A stretch of 14,670 nucleotides of DNA, from contig DLOP01000081.1 of the NCBI GenBank assembly GCA_002478505.1, forward strand, positions 14,405 through 29,074, written 5' to 3'. This stretch comes from Lachnospiraceae bacterium UBA7481. Its GTDB lineage: Bacteria > Bacillota > Clostridia > Lachnospirales > Lachnospiraceae. Made by a program: the position numbers and the translations under genes. The notes under the pieces are model-generated. The model was given only the letters and a program-made list of their open reading frames with translations. It did no database searches and had not been told where the DNA came from. Positions 13,061 through 14,670 of the stretch are shown here, one piece after another (within the stretch, counting starts at the first letter, position 1; each line of letters starts with the position of its first letter).

Positions 13061-13966
13061 TCACCGCTTCGCAGCTTTCTTTATAATATTAACCACTTTT
13101 TTGATTCCAAAATATTTGCGGATATATGCCTTATCATATTCCACATCCCGATGCACCGGCACATCCTTCTTGATGGGGAAATGCATCTCGCCATAGGAAA
13201 AATCCTCCTCTGAGCCTTCCTTGGTATGGGTCGCATCCTCCCTGTTAAACCCGATATTACAAATCAGATTCTCACGGGGTACGATCCCTAATCCCTTATG
13301 CTTATGCCGGCAATAATCCCACTGAATATCCCAGGTATCCAGCTTTTTTTTGTAAACCCTGTCAACATTCCGTTTCATAAACAGATAAGCAAATCCGCTC
13401 TGCACTTTTTTCAGGGTTCCCTCTTTTTTCAATTCCGGCCAATCCGACACATTCACATCATATTTTTCCCAGGCGCGCCGCCAGGTCGCCCAGCCCCAGA
13501 TACTGGAAAAGCAGGAAAAGGTATAGGGCGTATCCATCTTATGCTTCCTGACAAGATTCAGTCCTGACACCATCATAACCCGAGGATGATCTTCATATGC
13601 GTCCAGCATCTCTTGGCAAAACCGAAAAAATTCCGGAAGCGGGACAATATCATCCTCTAAAATGATCGTCCTCGTTTCATGAGATAATACCCATGTAATA
13701 CCGGAGGATACCCTGTCCCGACACCCCATGTTCGTCTCCGCATAATTTTTATGAACCTCACAGTCCCAATCGATATGCGTCTCCACATACCGCCTTGTCT
13801 CCGCCACCTTCCTGGTATCATCTTCTCTGCCCTCCCGCGGAGCATCACTGATCAGATACAATTTTTCCGGCCTAGCCTCCCGTATCTTCTCAAATACCTC
13901 TTTTGTTGTATCCGGCCGGTTAAAGATCAAAAATGCCACCGGCGTTGTCAGTTTAAAATCTTCCAT
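13061..13966 (-). CDS. GNT-I-like nucleotide-sugar glycosyltransferase
   Basis: A 301-residue protein of the group often annotated as GNT-I-like or family 2 transferases. TPVAFLIFNRPDTTKEVF (8-25) opens a GT-A fold, KLYLISDAP (35-43) follows, and IILEDDIVPLPEFF (101-114) is the metal-binding loop, with Glu104-Asp105-Asp106 as in eukaryotic GnT-I. WGWATWRRAWEKYD (157-170) is a conserved aromatic block of this bacterial group. It has no membrane segment. I chose the ATG at 13966, with AGGAG 11 nt upstream; an in-frame TTG at 13975 is only 2 nt from that signal. It lies 42 nt after the sugar transferase and 76 nt before the WecG start chosen here, in the same direction. Its position suggests it helps assemble the repeat unit. 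Donor, acceptor and linkage are unknown. Confidence 0.8.
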   Translation of the reverse strand: MEDFKLTTPVAFLIFNRPDTTKEVFEKIREARPEKLYLISDAPREGREDDTRKVAETRRYVETHIDWDCEVHKNYAETNMGCRDRVSSGITWVLSHETRTIILEDDIVPLPEFFRFCQEMLDAYEDHPRVMMVSGLNLVRKHKMDTPYTFSCFSSIWGWATWRRAWEKYDVNVSDWPELKKEGTLKKVQSGFAYLFMKRNVDRVYKKKLDTWDIQWDYCRHKHKGLGIVPRENLICNIGFNREDATHTKEGSEEDFSYGEMHFPIKKDVPVHRDVEYDKAYIRKYFGIKKVVNIIKKAAKR

Positions 13967-14008
13967 CTCTTTCAATTCTCCTATATGACTTAGTCTGTTT
14001 CCAACCGA

Positions 14009-14670
14009 TCATCTCGATCCCCGGCCAAACAACACCACTCCGAAGGTCTGCAGAAGAAGCTTACAGTCCAGCCATAGCGACCACTGGTCAATGTACTGCA
14101 GGTCAAGTTTTACCACTTCATCAAAATTCTTAATGTCGCTGCGGCCGTTTACCTGCCACATACCTGTCAGTCCCGGGGTGATGCTCAAACGTCTGCGGTA
14201 ATAAGAATTATAACGTTCAAATTCATTGTTTGTAGGTGGTCTCGTCCCCACCAGACTCATATCGCCCTTTAATACATTCCAGAACTGCGGCAGCTCGTCA
14301 ATGCTGGCTTTTCTAATAAATTTTCCTACCTTCGTGATTCTGGGATCATTTTCCAACTTAAACATCAATCCCTGTACTTCGTTCTGTTCCTGAAGTTCCG
14401 CAAAACGTTTCTCCGCATCCTGATACATGGAGCGGAACTTGTACATCTTAAATCTTCGTCCATTCTTTCCAATGCGTTCCTGACTGAAGATCACAGGTCC
14501 TCTGGATTCGATCTTAATGGCAAAAGCCACAACGGGAAAGATGACCGCTGTAAACAGCAGTCCAATGATACTTCCCACAATATCCATAAACCGCTTGATC
14601 ATCAGGCGGCGGTAATCCATATTCTGCAAAGAGAATGAAATAACGGAAAACAGAACGAAGTACAGGGATT
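14009..14670 (-). CDS. Polyprenyl-phosphate sugar-1-phosphate transferase, C-terminal part (5' end outside window)
   Basis: This enzyme family starts glycan synthesis by moving a hexose- or HexNAc-1-phosphate from a UDP-sugar to undecaprenyl phosphate at the membrane. The visible 220 residues include KRFMDIVGSIIGLL followed by a membrane hairpin, KMYKFRSM, ASIDELPQFWNVLKGDMSL with the catalytic Asp-Glu pair, VGTRPP and ITPGLTGMWQVNGRSD, all standard for the bacterial sugar transferase domain. The frame stays open to the window edge without a stop (upstream residues include YFVLFSVISFSLQNMDY), so I treat it as a partial gene that may have the N-terminal four-helix region seen in WbaP/CpsE-type enzymes. 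A TTG at 14629 or ATG at 14620 could start a short PglC-like form, but no ribosome binding site is seen there. It heads the visible glycan block. Which sugar it transfers cannot be told. Confidence 0.9.
   Translation of the reverse strand, partial: SLYFVLFSVISFSLQNMDYRRLMIKRFMDIVGSIIGLLFTAVIFPVVAFAIKIESRGPVIFSQERIGKNGRRFKMYKFRSMYQDAEKRFAELQEQNEVQGLMFKLENDPRITKVGKFIRKASIDELPQFWNVLKGDMSLVGTRPPTNNEFERYNSYYRRRLSITPGLTGMWQVNGRSDIKNFDEVVKLDLQYIDQWSLWLDCKLLLQTFGVVLFGRGSR

Noticed and set aside
1..14670. CRISPR array, insertion sequence, tRNA or rRNA
   Set aside because: I saw no regularly spaced repeats, transposase frame, terminal inverted repeats or cloverleaf-like sequence. The only repeats found are the short pairs listed.

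Overview
The window looks like chromosome from a low-to-moderate GC Gram-positive bacterium of the class Clostridia, most likely a Lachnospiraceae-type gut anaerobe. The reasons are strong AGGAG-type ribosome binding sites, textbook housekeeping promoters (TTGACT-17-TATAAT, TTTACA-17-TATAAT), a membrane-anchored LysM-G5-M23 peptidoglycan hydrolase beside murA, VanZ and WecG/TagA/CpsF domains, and no outer-membrane genes. The family-level assignment is inference.

Layout, left to right. Bases 1-271 hold the 5' part of murA (minus strand), with a clear promoter. Bases 497-2101 encode an anchored M23 endopeptidase (minus), also with a clear promoter. Bases 2399-3163 encode the only plus-strand gene, a Dpm1-like family 2 glycosyltransferase. 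It runs convergently into, and overlaps by 14 bp, a minus-strand block that fills the rest of the window and makes a surface polysaccharide or glycan. In transcription order (right to left) that block is: polyprenyl-phosphate sugar-1-phosphate transferase (5' end outside the window); a GNT-I-like glycosyltransferase; a WecG/TagA/CpsF glycosyltransferase; a KdsC-like HAD phosphatase; two GT2 glycosyltransferases; UDP-glucuronate decarboxylase; a 683-residue fusion protein; a small zinc-ribbon protein; gmd; a GDP-4-keto-6-deoxymannose reductase; and an AraC-family regulator.

How the genes fit together. The sugar transferase should load the first sugar-1-phosphate onto undecaprenyl phosphate. 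WecG/TagA-type enzymes usually add the second sugar, and the GT2 and GNT-like enzymes extend the chain. The nucleotide-sugar genes predict UDP-xylose (UXS) and GDP-D-rhamnose (Gmd plus the reductase). Genes from the sugar transferase to the fusion are tightly spaced (overlaps or gaps of 42 nt or less), except for a 184-nt gap before UXS. The gmd-reductase-araC trio has its own strong promoter.

The most unusual item is the fusion at 6781-8832. It has an N-terminal WecG/TagA-like domain in which the catalytic Asp-Gly motif has become Asn-Ser, a four-helix VanZ-like membrane domain, and a second, apparently intact WecG/TagA domain. Also worth a look are paired direct repeats over the gmd promoter (a possible site for the operon's own AraC regulator), a second pair with a 12-bp spacer upstream of UXS, a 14-pair inverted repeat beside it, and a long stem-loop in the leader of the plus-strand glycosyltransferase. 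I saw no tRNA, rRNA, insertion sequence or CRISPR array. No stretch above about 300 bases lacks a gene; the longest gap (2102-2398) is filled by divergent promoters and leader structures.
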